Of a stretch of DNA of 64,000 bases, positions 1-13,307 are shown piece after piece. Every line of letters begins with the position of its first letter. Position 1 is the first letter of the stretch. Both the position numbers and the translations under genes were made by a program. The DNA is from Amblyomma americanum (Eukaryota; Arthropoda; Arachnida; Ixodida; Ixodidae), in assembly GCF_052857255.1 (NCBI RefSeq), contig NC_135500.1, positions 166,404,683 to 166,468,682 of the forward strand, read 5' to 3'. Under the pieces are notes generated by a model. It saw only the letters and a program-made list of their open reading frames with translations, ran no database searches and had not been told where the DNA came from.

Positions 1-2735
1 CAGTGATTGGCCTTCAAATACTACTTCACTAACACCTGAAGCAAATGGTGTGAGGTAGGACAATGTATTCATCCTATGTTTTTGCCATGTTTGCGCACGG
101 CGCTTCTATTAAAGGCAGTTAGTTCAACACAATATCGCTTGAATACTTTTAAGTCACGAGTGACTTAGTTTTGAGGCATTTCTGAAAGATTAATTCTTTT
201 GTCACCTTCAAGTATTCGTTGTTGACCTACGGCGTAGGATTTTTAGTCTCCTTTTTATAGGATCTTTCTCGAATATAATCCTGGCAAATATGCTTGAAAA
301 TGGCATTGAATTATTCATACGCAGCCCCTGCTCTATAGGAAGCAGTTGCGGAATTCGAATTTTCAGTTATAACAGAAATCATTCAATGTCAGAGATGTGA
401 AAGTGTTTGTTTTTATAACCTTTTCGAGAGTATCAGTAGTTTTTTCGGTCTAAGCATTCAGCAAGCATATTGATAGAGAAGTGGTCGATTATGCCATTGC
501 TACTACTCCTGATAGAAAAGAGGTTGGGCTCATAATGCTTATGAAGAAATCAGTCACTGTGCGGCGTGAAGAATTTCAGTGTGCTCGATAAAGTTGTTCT
601 GACTTTTGATTCTATAACAGATAAAAAGCTTCAAGTGTCCTCCTCCCACTGGCATATTAAAGACAATTAAGAAGAGTGTTATTAATAGTCTCCTGGTCTC
701 TGAGTGCCAACAGTTCGGACTAGCTTCAACATCATTCTTGCAAGTTGGAACGGCTTAAAATTCGCTTGTATTGATCCAACCGGCGCATGCAGCTTAATAC
801 ATTTCATAGTCGCAACTGGTTTTGCTGTACCACAGAATCCGTCACTTCATTCGTGCTAAAGCGGCTACTTCTTTAATCGCAGTTCATTGCACCAAAAAAA
901 AAAACTGGACCGGCATAATATATAGATTTCATTAGACTTATATTTAGTTTTATTTTTATGATGCTATTACTTCCTCAGAGTTATCATCTCCTTCCTCTTT
1001 CCCCAAACTCGTCACTCCACCCCGCTGTGACTGGTAATCATAGTAATGGAACATAATTGAAGGCAAAAAATTGCGTTATATAGTCTCTTCGCTCACTGAA
1101 TAGTGCGATTTGCACGTGTAACAGGAAACAGTAACCATGACGACCCATATTAGGTGTAGTCAGTGCAAGTATGTGCAGTGCTTGAGAATTTGAAAACCAA
1201 ACACATGCTGTGTGTTAATTATGGTTGTAGTAGTAAAGAAGAATCGGGTATATGAAAGCAGCAAAAGGCGAAAAAAGACTACCTAATATAAATCAGGTTT
1301 TCGGTTTCTAATTCATCGCCGAATAATGTCGACACCCTTTATATAAGAGCTTCGGGAGTCATTTACATGTAATCCTGTCGTTTTTTTTTTTCTAAAGCTG
1401 AATTCTCTGAAACACTTACTGCAAATTTAGTTGCTGGCACATTAAATGGATGTGCCTTTTCTCTTCATTCCGCGACTAGCTAGCGCTGGACACTCAGGAT
1501 TTTAAATAATTCCTTGCAAAGTTTCTGAGGCTGATTGCCTAGAAATTTGCACTTTCCAAAAACTCACGTTTTTGCAGCCACCGGCCTCGGGAATTCCATC
1601 TCTTCCCTGAAAGCTTTGTGTCCCGTAACAATTCAAACATGCACTTCACTGAGAGCGGAATGTAAAGAGCGTGTGTGCCTTTTGTTATTCTTGGCTTCTG
1701 CGTGAGAACCGGAGAGGTACAATGCTGCGATCGATTTTTCTTTTATTAGTGTTGCGCGGAAAGAACATCGATATCTAAGTTAAACTTTAATTTTTTTTAT
1801 TTTTCGGAAATACATCTCGTAAAGATCTCCTGTAATAAAAACCTTAAGGCGCTAGATGTACGAGAATATTTCTTTAAAATGTTCATGCCTTGAGGAGCGT
1901 TTTAGTAAAGGTGTCGAGTAACACGAGAAATATGGAATATTATCTTCCTAAAAACAGCAGCACAACAAATTCGAAGACAATACTTCCATATTTTATATGA
2001 ATCAAACGGCATTCGGAAGAAATATATGTTCGACTCAAATTGCGGAAGAAGTGCCTGATAGACAGCGTGTGCATTAACAATAGTCCGTACTGGGCCCTTT
2101 TGTTCGAATGTAGTCAGCTTTACGGAAATTTTAAGCCCACTTTTGTGAAGCAAACCTGTTTCAAAAATTCAATAATAGAGCATTCCACTCACAGCTTTGC
2201 CTCTCAGGAGCAAAAGCGAAAAGAAAATAAAGTTGTATTCTGAAAAAAAAAGAATGATGAGTATTTCAGAGACTGAAAGCACTAGAAGCAAAATTTTTTA
2301 TTTCCAAACTAATCAGACTCCGCGCCTTTATATTTGAGGAGACAAAAGTGCGATTTCCTATAAGGTTTGAAGCGGCGTCCGGAGCGAATATTATTCAAGT
2401 CGCGCTCGAGCCTGTGCCACTTCATAATTTGCACTGTCCGGTTTTTTTGGTCCTTAAGTTTGGTATTAAAAAATTTTAATTTAGCAAATTACATAGCTGA
2501 GACCATTCTGAACGTTCCAAATAAGGCACACAGTACTTCGTTTTGGATATAAACTGCGGTTTTTATTCAATATGTGTAGGTTGACTACGACATAGTTATT
2601 AGCGCGAAAAAAACACGAGAGCGGAAAGGAACGCACGGCACACACAGAACAGACGGGCCATATGAAACATAGGACTTAGGCTAACTATCTGGTCAGAATT
2701 CATGGTGGAGAGAGGGCAGGCAAATTGTTTCTTTG
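1..2735. other. Unassigned non-coding DNA
   Basis: AT-rich sequence without a recognisable gene, RNA or transposon. Short A/T homopolymers occur near 895-904 and 1380-1392. The open frames present are under 90 codons and resemble no family I know. It is most simply intronic or intergenic. Confidence 0.5.
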
Positions 2736-2736
2736 C

Positions 2737-2813
2737 ACACACAAAATGAACAAGTTAAGGAAAGGCATCAGGTAAGCACGCTGATGCTTTCCCTTTTCTT
2801 GTTCACTTGTGTG
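2737..2813. repeat. Imperfect hairpin, about 33-bp arms
   Basis: The arm 2737-2771 is nearly the reverse complement of 2781-2813 (roughly 85% by eye), with a loop of about 9 bases. The size is compatible with a small foldback element or an RNA hairpin. Nothing shows that it is transcribed. Confidence 0.55.
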
Positions 2814-2814
2814 T

Positions 2815-4425
2815 AACTGCGCAGAAGCCGCTGAGAGTTCCTATGCCATACTTTTGATGCCAGGTGTGACTAAATGTTTCTCTTAGTAAAACAGACTATA
2901 CTTGCTGAAAAGGAAACATCATTAAAAAGCGGTAGATGGAGCAGTGGGACACACATATGAGCCGTATATGTCTTGCCTAAAAAAAAAAGAGAAGGTAGCT
3001 CATTTTTTTCATCTCATAATCTCTCTTAGTTCTTCGAGTGTCCTCCTCTGGAATTTTCTTAATTACGTTTGCTGCTTGGCGTTCCTCGTCTGCAAAAGGC
3101 AAATGTAGAAATATAAAAGGCCTTGTCTTTCAGTATTGTTCTTTTGAGCTCAACAAGGTAGAAAAATGCCCGTTTCTTTCGAAACCTATTTTTTAATGCC
3201 TTTCGGTGGCACCTAGACAATTAAGCCTAAGTGCTTAGGTGCTCCAGCTGCCACGGTGGTAGAAAAAACAGCACAGAGTGCAGTTAGAGCCAGCAAGTTC
3301 GTTAGGGAACCAGTCTTCGCTACGTGCCCGGTGAAGCTCGAGCTGTTTCTAGTTTCTTTTTTATTGAGCCAATGGCTCTTCACGGTCACTGTTTGCGGAA
3401 AGTGCGCTGTTACGAGCAGAGAATAAAAGGTAAGAGCGAAGGTAGCACAGACTCTATAGTTGTCGGAAGACTGCACATTCTTGTATTTAATAGTATTTGG
3501 AAGTCAAACGTTTGGACTTGAATTATCTGGGATGTGTGCTAATCTTTTATCCTCTTTTAGGAAGACGGCTAGTCTAGAAGTCGACGTTGGCGCTCCACTT
3601 AGTTCTTTTATTAATTTGAAAGCTCATTTCCTTGGCTAATTTCATTCTTTGATATGTAGCAACTTTCCGCTTTGTTCATTGTTTAATAGTGTGCCGAACT
3701 GTTCGCTCTTTTAAACTCCGAGCTTGATAACATCTTGAGAAGTAGTGTATTGTGCAAAGGAAACTACTCCCCGGTGCCAGAGTTTACCCTCTTCTTCGCG
3801 AAGAACTAACACATGCAATGGATCATGTTCACTCCGACGGCGTTGAAGCGCCTTTCACTGCTGTCTAAAGCAAGGGCGGGCCAAAACTTCCTCACTCTTG
3901 CCGTCCTGGACAGAACCAACCATACAACAGAGCGTAGTTCGTGGGCCACTTCCACGCATCAGTCATACGTGCCCTTTTTTGTCTGAACGGCCCGAAACGT
4001 GGTCTGCGTTCGCTTCGGGCCAGAGTTGCGAAGCCTAATCAGCGCTCCGTGAAAAGCACGCCTGTATGTTAGCGCCTTACCGTACATCCGTCGGGAAGAA
4101 GGATACAGCGAAGCGGCCCCTTTGCACGACGAACAGGGCAAACGACGGGCTCTATAGGCAGGCGAAGAGTGAGCAAGCAAACAAAACGCCCCGATATTGG
4201 GTGGGAAGAGGGATACGGGGAAGGAAGAGCCAAAAGTGTTCCCGGTTCTTTTCCCGGGCAGCGCTCGGCCTCCCGAAGCTGCTTATAATTCCAGCTCCGC
4301 AACATGGCCCGTTATTTACACAAGCGGCTCGCCGACGTCGATCGCTCGCCGGGGCCGCGGCGCGTTTGCCCTCTCGGCGGTACTGCCGCACCATACACTG
4401 GCAGGTCTTCGTACACGGGTCTTAA
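2815..4425. other. Unassigned non-coding DNA
   Basis: No gene was recognised. From about 4000 to 4425 the DNA becomes CpG-rich and every frame opens partly because of that composition. The predicted peptides are Arg/Ser/Pro-rich and resemble no known domain. Confidence 0.45.
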
Positions 4426-4429
4426 CTTG

Positions 4430-4760
4430 GGGAGGCCACCCCCGATGTGTTCCCGTTTTCCCCATCCTCGTCCCTCCTTCCTATTTTTCCACCCTCAGCG
4501 TTCCATGCTTTCCGTTGGCCTCCCGCGTCCTTCCCTGCATTCCCTTTTGTTCCCTTTTCTTCCTTCCTCCGCGTGTTCCTCGCTCCGAGTCGCAACCCAA
4601 GCCCTCGGAATGCCGCCTTCCCTCCCCATTTTCATTCATTCCCCCCATCTCCACCTCGCCTTGTTCTTCCTACAGTCCCGTAAGTACAATCCTCCTTGCC
4701 CACTTCTTGCTGCTGAGAGCGCCCTTTTTTGCTTGCTTCCCGTTGGCCGCTGTCGTTCGG
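4430..4760. repeat. Polypyrimidine (C/T-rich) block on the plus strand
   Basis: The plus strand is dominated by C and T in runs such as ttcccttttcttccttcctc, with few purines over about 300 bases. This opens overlapping Pro/Ser/Leu/Phe-rich frames that should not be read as genes. Such strand asymmetry can adopt triplex DNA, but that is inference. Confidence 0.6.
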
Positions 4761-6023
4761 CGAGGGCTCCTTTGATTGATTAGAATCGCTCTCGTTGGAA
4801 CACGAGAATGCTCTCAGTTTCTCCGTTCGGCAGTGGCGCGGCTCTTGGAGGCCTAGCGCCGGACACGGTGATTCTTGGCGTCGACGTTTCTCCTCTTTCC
4901 CTTCGAGTTCCTTTTTACGAGACGCTGTAACTCGCGGCCTAACGAGACGAGGAGCTCTTCCCACTTTTGCCCTATTTTGTTTTTTTGTTCTGCTGCGAGC
5001 TCGAATGCATGTTTCGAATGCAACGTCCCGTTTGTGCTGCGTACGGAGGAAAAAAGTAGGACGGAGTTCAGCATGCGTCAGATATTTATCGCTGAAGGAG
5101 CAAAGAAAGGTTGGGCAGGAGGATTGCGCAGAAAAATTTAGCATCGGACTTAATAAACTTACGCGCTATGTCACGCTGTCGGCTAGGAATCAGTAGTGCT
5201 TTCACGGATGTCTTGTTTATGACGCTTCTTACGCTTGACGTTTTATTCAAGAACAGGGAAGACAGCAAACTGGCAGCCATAATTGCTTGCTGCCCGCGAA
5301 TTTTTCGCTCACGTCTGTCAGGAACAGAGCTATACGCCGTTGACAGTAAGACGCCGATCACAGTAGATGGTTTTTGTTCGTGATCTGATCTTTTTTTTTC
5401 ATTGTTTATTCAGCTTGCTGACGTTTCTACCTCTTAAAATATCTCAGTATTCATTATTTTTTTCATTTAGGGACGTGTGTTTCTACTTCAATGCAGCCCT
5501 TATTTCTCCTTCCATGCAGCGCTTATTTCTAAGACATCATAATGAACAAAGTCTAGGGAGCCATATTTCACAGTCCACTCAGTATGGCAGTAAACTGCCG
5601 ACTGATGCCAAGAACCCAGAAATAAAACAGTAGAAATTATAGGTCATCAGTACGATTGTTGTGAAGGAAACGCGATAGCATTTTTCTTTCACGCACATAT
5701 GTATTGCATTTCTGATTCTATTGCAGTTTTCATGCTATTCAAATTCTGTTCTATTTCAATTATGATTCCATTCTTATTTATTTCTATTCCCAATCGCTTC
5801 TTTTATTCATCTTTGCTGCGTCATTCTTAGTCTCGCCGCTCCACCTGCCACCTGCTTGCCAGGCTGGCAGGTGGCAAGTCAAACTAGAGAAATACACTAA
5901 GCACCACTTAGCCACCTTCCATGGATGACAGGTGGAGGATAGAAGCAGCGACCGACGCCGAACAGTTTTCGCCTTCACGGCCCTCAAAATGGTATTGCAT
6001 TAAAATTACACTATTTCTATGGT
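4761..6023. other. Unassigned DNA with a short perfect inverted repeat
   Basis: No gene is recognised. At 5847-5855 and 5867-5875 lie 9-bp perfect inverted repeats (gccacctgc / gcaggtggc) with an 11-base loop, inside a stretch rich in cacctg/caggtg E-box words (5840-5935). Confidence 0.45.
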
Positions 6024-6780
6024 TGTGATGGTAATAACTTTATTTTCCGAATATTTTAGATGATGGAGCGTGAGTGGTGCCCTCCGTCCAAGACTTAATT
6101 CGAGGCTGCTGCCTCTCGGGCCTCGCTGACCTCTGGTCATCGAGGTCCAAACTGGACAGCATCTCTAACCCATTGCTCGTGGGTCGGATTTAGTTTTTTT
6201 TGGGATTACTTGGTTTTTCGACATGCCTAAGCTGTGCGATATAAGCTTAGGTATTCTCCACAGAATGCGCATTCGTTCTCATATATCGTAGGATGTGTCT
6301 TGTGCATTAAACTATGTGTTTATCTGCAAGCGTCTCATAGTGATTTCTTTTTCTTGCGTCGAGGACTTACCTGGTTTCGGGTATTGCATTCTCGCTAATT
6401 TTTTATGCTCTCAAATATCATGACATGCAGTCAGCCCCTAGATTCCTTTGGAGTGACCCCCTTACAATTCCCTTCCTGGCAATTTTCAGGCAAAGAGGTG
6501 CTCGCCATCGTTGCGTGTTCTTGTGTGTTCGTTTTTGCAGTAGTCCTTTAATTGAGATTCTTGCTTATCAAGTCATTCCTACAGGTTCATTGTGAAATTG
6601 TTACGACTACTAGGTTCAGGTTCGAACTGTTTACCTCGATGGCTATAGCTGTTGCGATTTCCTCTGCTTCTCCTGGGTGAGTGACGCGAATTTTGGCACG
6701 CGCTATAATATTACGATCAGTATAGAGAATAATACCCAAAACATTGAGTACAAAAGCACTTTTGAGAGACAAACCGTTTA
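6024..6780 (-). mobile_element. Degenerate 3' end of an RNase H-bearing LINE (I/R1/LOA-like)
   Basis: On the minus strand, 6590-6760 reads as an RNase H-like stretch including EAEEIATAIAIE and VVVTISQ, the latter close to the VxxxDSQ pattern of LINE RNase H domains. After a degraded gap, about 6215-6300 gives a zinc-knuckle-like CAFCGEYLSLY followed by NPTHEQW, and a tail rich in EARER. The 3' tail contains aataaagttattacc (minus strand) ending near 6024. Frames are broken by stops and shifts, so this is a dead copy. The EQW segment matches the C-termini at about 13.5 and 55.5 kb, suggesting related families. Clade assignment needs alignment. Confidence 0.7.
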
Positions 6781-8769
6781 TGAACGAATTTTTTTCATAT
6801 AATGGAAGATTTCACTCTAACAATCAATATATGCTCAGATCACCCGACGGCAGTTTCGTATATATTTTTTTCCTATCAACGTTTTTGCTATTGTCAAAAG
6901 TGTTCCCCATTGGTTTTGCAATGTCAGCCTTAACTGTTTGATGTAATCAATGAAAACACTTTAAAAAAAAGTATTTTCCAGATATAAGAAGAATGGGCTA
7001 TTACCTTCAATATTTGTGTAAGAGTTTGTTACAAGTTTCTAATTTTCAAAATTTTTTTTCCGAGAATATTGGCCATGTTCATAATAATGACAGTGCCAAA
7101 AAATAAAATCCTTGGCTTCTAAATACAAGAAGACTTCAGTAGTTTGGCAACACTACGGAATCTTACATAAACAAGCATCCTAATGCTGTGGATAAATTTC
7201 TTGAATTTGAAATACCGTGGCGCAATTAAGAAAATAAATTTCTTGCGTTTATTGATTTACACATATCCTGCGGGCCCACAGGCATTATAAAGGGGAGCGG
7301 TTTTCAGGAGAAAAAAGAAATACAAGCGTAGATACAAGAGAAGGCAGCAAAAGCTCGAAATTTGACACAAAAAGACTGGGGAAGCAACATGTTGATACCA
7401 ATTTGATTTCCGATTATGAAACAGTATGAAAAATCACGTCCTCCTCAAATTTTCGTCTGAATTTTGTTAGAAATCTCAGACCACCATCCACCCAGCCCCG
7501 TGAGAACATAGGAGCCGCACTCGTGAACCGATGGCAAGATGAAAGTACGCACAAAAAAGTATTTTTACAAATAACGACTTCAATTCAGTTGCACGGAACG
7601 TAACAGGGCATCTGAGCAGTAGGACCCTATGTTTAAGAACCAATGAAATGTGACAGACTCCATTGGTGTTTGGCCAGCGTAGAAAAGATTAAAATGTATT
7701 TGGCCGGTTTTGCTTGACGAAAGTGATGCAGATTCGTGCAGTATGGCTCTAACCTCTTTTTACTACGTTCTTCTTTCTTTTACTTAATTTGTCTATAGAT
7801 AGAGTGCGTAGCGGTCAAATTAAATACAAATTTCGCTCTATACAGCTTGCGGGATTGGTGTTACAAGAATGTTTTCTTGAACGGAAACAGCTGTAAATAT
7901 AGCATATTAAAAAAAATATTAGTTGGAAGCTGGTCACCCACAAAGGATTTGAATGATTCTTAAATAAATAAAATAAAAAGAATTTGAAATTTTGCTTCGA
8001 TTGACAAATAATTACGACACGCTTCATTGGCCCAGCCTGCGTTGAAGCCTAGACTGCGCGATCACTCTTGGCGGTTTGTGAAGCTTCGCTTCTAGCTGTC
8101 CATTAGTATGGAGCACCTGCTGTTGACATCTTAAAAAGTGAAGAAGCAAAGGTGGTAGGGGAGGATATTATGCCGGGGTGTACTTACCTCTCCACACCCT
8201 CGAAGGAATTGAAAAATAAGGCGCTGTCTCAATGATCACAAAGACTCCGACTGAACCCAGTTTCATTCGGATAAGTGTGAAAAAGAAGGTGAAAATATTA
8301 ACAACCATAGATCTCTAATTAGGTGGCAGGGAAGGAAGCCAGTTTTCTTTGCAACTCTTGTAATCATCGGCGGAGTGGATGTATTTAATTTTGTTCCTCT
8401 CTTTGTCGCTCTCCGCGTTTATGTGCGTGTGCGTGTGAGCATATGTGAGAGAGAGCAAAGGGTCAGCGGTATGTGTGTGTTTGTGTGGATAGATATTTTG
8501 GAAATACAGGGGCACTAAGCCAATCATTCATTTACAGAGAAGGTCAGAAACAATTAGTGCAATTACCAATCGTCAGAAGTGACGCCTTTAGCTACGCCGT
8601 CTGTGAGAAGAGAGAAAATCAAAATCTCGTTAAGAGGTCCTCAAAATACTCTAAAGCATAAAAACAAACTCGAACGGCTGGAGTTTTTTCTATACGGCTT
8701 ACCGGTCTTATTTGTTTCGAAAATCGGGACTCCTCTCCGAAAAAATCGAAGGGCATGTTGTAAAAAGGA
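6781..8769. other. Unassigned AT-rich DNA
   Basis: No gene, RNA or clear transposon recognised. A GT-rich patch lies at about 8418-8485. Short frames are chance openings in AT-rich DNA. Confidence 0.45.
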
Positions 8770-8783
8770 GGGGGGGGGGGGGG
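8770..8783. repeat. G14 homopolymer
   Basis: Uninterrupted run of 14 G. The length may be unreliable in an assembly. Confidence 0.9.
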
Positions 8784-9129
8784 CGAATTTTCGTTTCGCC
8801 TACCGTTTATTAACGAGGCAGTATCGAAAACTCTTACAACCGGGTGACCTGCGAACGATGGAAGCAAAAAATCCTACTGTTGCTGCAAGCGGCCCTCGCC
8901 AAGATTGTTCAGTTTTTCGTTTCAGTGAGCGTACCATGCTGCTGTCGCTCTGTGCGTCCTTAAGCTGAAAATTTAGCTAAGATTCAGGTGGAGATAATTA
9001 GCCCTGTAAAACCTTCACTGCGTGAAAATATCGAAAGGCCAACCACCTTCACCTTTCCTGTCGGAGATGAAAAAAATACAATGAACAATGAAAACTTTCT
9101 ACTCGCTGATGACGTCAGAACAAGCTTCA

Positions 9130-10260
9130 TTTCATAGTAACTTGCACGAGCGGTCACCGCGATGCAAACGATGTCGCCGATGCCTTCTGCCAGCCAACGT
9201 CGCGACACCTTGGACGGTGCCACTTCATTAGAGACCACCCAGCCTCGAACGCTGGACACGCCCGGGGCACACACAGGCTGACAGAAAAACGCATTACAGA
9301 CGTTGTTCACGCGTGCGAACACGTACCCTTTCACGCACGGGCTCACACAAACACACACACACGCGCGGGCGCACACGCACAAGTACACACGAAAAGCAAC
9401 CTAGGTGTAACTAGGATAAGCACCGGCCGTGTTAGCCAACGCCTATGCACTATAAACACGCTAACTGCCGGCACGCACTGCCTACGCCGGGTATGCTCGC
9501 TCGGTCGGTCGCTACAAGGCACGATCAAGAATGCAGGAAGCCTGCGCAGCCAAGGCGACGCCACCGGTACCGCGCCACAGAAAGGGAGAGAGTGGGGAGC
9601 GGAGGTGAGGGGGAGGGGGGAACAGGCCGTTTTCCGCAGGCCATTTCGCTAATTTCCTTGCCAAGACATTTTCGCTTCCACGCATCTACGGGGCATCCAC
9701 CGTGCATCCACCGCTCTCAGCGTGCTGTCCGGCTTTCTCCAAGGAAAGAACGCTGGCAGTCCGACTGCGGTACCTTTATGTCGCGCTGGAAGGTCGCGAA
9801 GCCGGGTCACAAAGCAGCCGCCGCGCGGGTGTCATCGTCTATAAAGCGTTGTTAGCGCGCACTTTGGAATGGTGCGGCGTTCTGTTCCTGGCACTTCTTT
9901 TTTTTCTGGGATCCCCCACCAGCGTGTGTTTGCGTAGGCCATCGATCAGGTCGTCCCTTTGGCATCGCCATGCGCGCTCGTACCCCGCTTTCTGCGCCCA
10001 AGGTGGGGGGTAGAAAGGGTGGGAGGAGTTGCGGGGGTCACATCGTTCCCATTAATTAATGCGGCGGCGTGACTTAATGAGACGTAGACTTTCGGGTGTA
10101 GGTGGTGTAATTAGAATGGCTCGCTAACAAGTGACGACGCGGCGCGGAGTGGCGGTTTCGCTTCCGGCGGCCTGCGCAAACTCACGTCCGTTGTGTAGAC
10201 GGCACCGCACTCGCTTGGACGGATTACATTGCACTGTACCCGCCTAGAGCGATGGGTTAA
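9130..10260. promoter_or_regulatory. CpG-rich candidate regulatory block
   Basis: The block is much richer in CG dinucleotides than its surroundings. A perfect tgacgtca CRE core lies just left of it, near 9110. A CA-rich patch is at 9345-9390. At 10047-10115 several homeodomain-type TAAT cores (attaattaat, gtaattag, acttaatgag) sit in GC-rich sequence. Frames within it (9445-9855, 9702-10013) are low-complexity and match nothing recognised. Promoter or enhancer identity is inference from composition and motifs. Confidence 0.35.
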
Positions 10261-10715
10261 ATGAACACGTCGTGTGTCGGGCGGGCTTTGCTCAGGGTTG
10301 GAGTCGGTTGTGGTACTTTCGGAGGGTTGAAAGACATTGACTGCTGTAGTGAAGCTCCTTTTAAGAGCACAGAGGAATTCGCTTTCGCTAGGATGTTCGG
10401 CGAATGTCAGGCAATGCGGGGCTCTTCAAAGACTGTGTACACACTAAGCCTATTCGCTTCGGAAGTGGTCACTAGTTCGCTTAGCGCGTCGCATGTTGGC
10501 AAACTTGTTCAGCGCGATTTATTGCGCCGCGGAAGTACCGAAGAGATTTTCATTCCATTTGTTGCGTGAGTTTCGTTGTTGTGATGGGGCATAAAGTGAC
10601 TGTGACGCCTGACTCCTTATAATTACGCTTCGGACCCTGGCGCTGCACAGAAATATTTAGCTTGTACAGCGCCGATCGTCGCATGGTAAAGCGTTAATTA
10701 ACTAATGCACGTACT
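10261..10715. other. Unassigned DNA
   Basis: An open frame of 102 codons (10261-10569, +) shows no domain, signal peptide or splice context that I recognise. I treat it as chance. Confidence 0.4.
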
Positions 10716-10945
10716 GGCCGCGGTAGCTCAGTAGTTAGAGCGCAAGCTACGTAGCCGCAGGAACCAGGTTCAGTTCCTGCCGCGGCGTCGTTACGATGGA
10801 CGCGAAACACAAAAGTCGCCGTATACTGTGCGATGTCAGCGCACGTTAAAGAACCCGAGTGGTCTAAATTTATCCGGAGCTCTCAACTATGGCATACCTG
10901 ATAGCCCATGTTTCACTTCGGTACATTGAAACCAACAATTTTTAA
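10716..10945 (+). mobile_element. tRNA-derived SINE (Ruka-like)
   Basis: It starts with a tRNA-like A-box region (ggccgcggtagctcagtagt), has a degenerate B-box (ggttcagttcc, near 10768), and then the body shared with the other SINEs here, including gcgatgtcagcgcacgttaa and aagaaccc. It should be mobilised by LINE machinery and transcribed by RNA polymerase III when intact. No clear target-site duplication seen. It is not a functional tRNA gene: the cloverleaf is not maintained and a SINE body follows. Confidence 0.85.
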
Positions 10946-13304
10946 AGTATAACACGTTGATTTACTACAAGCTTATCGAAGTTATACTTGCTGTCTTCGG
11001 TCGTACATTCCTTTTTCCTTCATGAACGTTTTCGTAGACGACGTTTTGTAAGGTCAGGTTTTAGTTTTCCTTGCTTGCCTATTCGATCCCTTCGTTCGCC
11101 GAACATGTTGTTTCTGCTGTACATCTAGAAATATTATAAAGACAACCAATAATATTGTGGAAGCGCTTGCCTACATGGCTAACGCTTCTGGAATAGCGAC
11201 ATTGCCACATATGTTAACTGTTTTGCTTCACATGAAAAATAGAGCACCTGTTTTATACACAGACAATGGTATGAGCCGTCTGGGACAACCCATATACATG
11301 TTATTTTACACACGACTTCACTGTTTTTCTTTGTTGTAGCAGCAGCTTCAACTACACGTCAGAGAAGAAATTACTGTTACTCAGCAGCTTCATTCAAGTA
11401 TAGGTGACGGCATTTCCCGGACCGGTGACGCAAGCTTCTGCATGCACTTGTAATTTTACGTCGTTATACTTTCTTTCCTCACAGATTCACAACCTGCGAA
11501 AATGGTATTCTGTTTGCGCAGTATACCTTTTGTGGGTCCAGCCTAGCTTCAAGCATACCTGCATATAATATTATACAGTGTCACGCTGCTTCATACGTTT
11601 GGCCGCTTCATGCAACGTAAATCGGCAGCTCCGTTATCCGCTCCTAAGATACCGCAGCCACAAGTGTAGCCATGTGCGGAGCACCGTTTAGCCAGCCTTC
11701 GGGTGAACGCTTGAGAAAAAAAAACGGGCACCTTCTCGTCCACTGGCGCTGCGGAAGCTTGAAAACAGCGCAAGCCCTTTTTTACAGCTGTTGTGTGATA
11801 TAAAGTTGGGAGAGGCCGGCTCAAGTCACGGGATGCTGCCGCGCCGCGTCGTTGAGCGTAACTTGGGGCCTCGTAAAGCGTCCAACCTTTTCCGCTCTAA
11901 GACGGGCTGCGCCTATGAGCCATAAAATGAAAGGCATGCCCTGCAGTTTCTCAAAACACTGACATACGTGGAACAGCCACGAGTAAAGATGAAGAAGGAA
12001 ATAAGGAGAAAAAGGCTCGTTCACTATTCATGCATCAAAAGTGAGCTTTCCTATACATTTCTTGTCTCTTATTTCCTCTATTTTTAAGATGAACTGTCCC
12101 GCTGCCGCCGTCCTATAGGCCTGGCGACTGCGAGCACAAATTAGGAAATAGTCTCGAAACCGGTGGACAGCCGACATCAAAAGTAACTGCGAGGCCGTAA
12201 GTCCTCCTTCTCCTCCACGGCAGCTGCGTCCAAGTGCCTACGGGCCACCAGCGGAAGGCAGCTCGCCGGACGTAAACGCCTGGCACAACAAAAGGCGCTA
12301 CGGGCAGTGCAAACAAAATAAAAAAATGCTACTAGAGTGTAGCTGGTCTGTTCGAAGCCTCCTCTCTCTCTATGGCTTTTGAGAGCTTCCAGCTTTGTTT
12401 TCTACCGCGAGTGGCGCCGAAGACTTTGCAACCATTTGAAATTCGGATTCCCGGATTGCTCTCCTGTATAACTCCCCCTTGGCAGTCGCTTTTATTCGTT
12501 GTTGTTTTTTTCGCAGCTTCTTCGCTAAGGCCGAACTATTTGTATAGGGCGCTTGATTTTCAAAGCTTTGTGCTTGGTTTCTGCCGCCGCTTGTCCGTTC
12601 TCATCTGTATTCGTGATTCGAGAATTTCCGCTTCTCCTAGCATTTCGTTTATTTCGTAGTTGTTTATGATGCCTTCTTGGCTTTAGCTGATGCAGTGCGC
12701 CTCTGTACATTTCACAGGACAAGTATGCGTAGTTTATCGGCACACCGTAGGCTGCGTGATGTATGCGCTTCCTCGCGAGATACTTCGGTATTTCGCGAGA
12801 GTTGTAAGTGGGTGCTGGTGCTTCTCAAACATGCTTTGCCGACGTTCACCAACGCGAGAAGGACGTTGTCCTGTAGAAGAAACACTGAGCTGAACGGGCG
12901 TACCGACACGAGGTCGTGAAACGCGGCCATAAATTTAAATGTTCTCCTTCAGTTCGGTTCTCGTATCCTCCGGCGTGCCATTGAAGCGGGCAGATATACA
13001 CGGCGTTAGGCCTTAACGTTTTTATTGCAACGTGCTTGAACAGAGTTGCGCGAAAAACGTCGTTCAGAAGACATAAATATTACACAAAACTGTTGCGCCA
13101 ATATTCTCTCAGAATTTTTTTTTTCAACATATGAAAACAGAAGTATCAGAAATGTTTGAACATGCCAGCTTTCCGCCTAACTTTCTTTCGCAATTGAGTA
13201 GTGCGAAGATTACTAGATCACTTCTTGCCGCGGTGCATAAGGCTCGCATAAAGTTTCAAGATGGTCGCGCTTTTTTTTGCAAAGCACAATGTCAGTTCTG
13301 GTGG
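10946..13304. other. Unassigned non-coding DNA
   Basis: Moderate GC, no gene recognised. Frames such as 12372-12659 (+) and 12525-12743 (-) overlap on opposite strands and show no family features. Confidence 0.45.
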
Positions 13305-13307
13305 TGG

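Noticed and set aside
4197..4783. 192- and 159-codon plus-strand frames
   Set aside because: Overlapping frames in a C/T-rich block, Pro/Ser/Phe-rich, with no family signature.
10716..10790. Possible tRNA gene (A- and B-box-like sequence)
   Set aside because: Followed by the SINE body and without a consistent cloverleaf; it is the SINE head.
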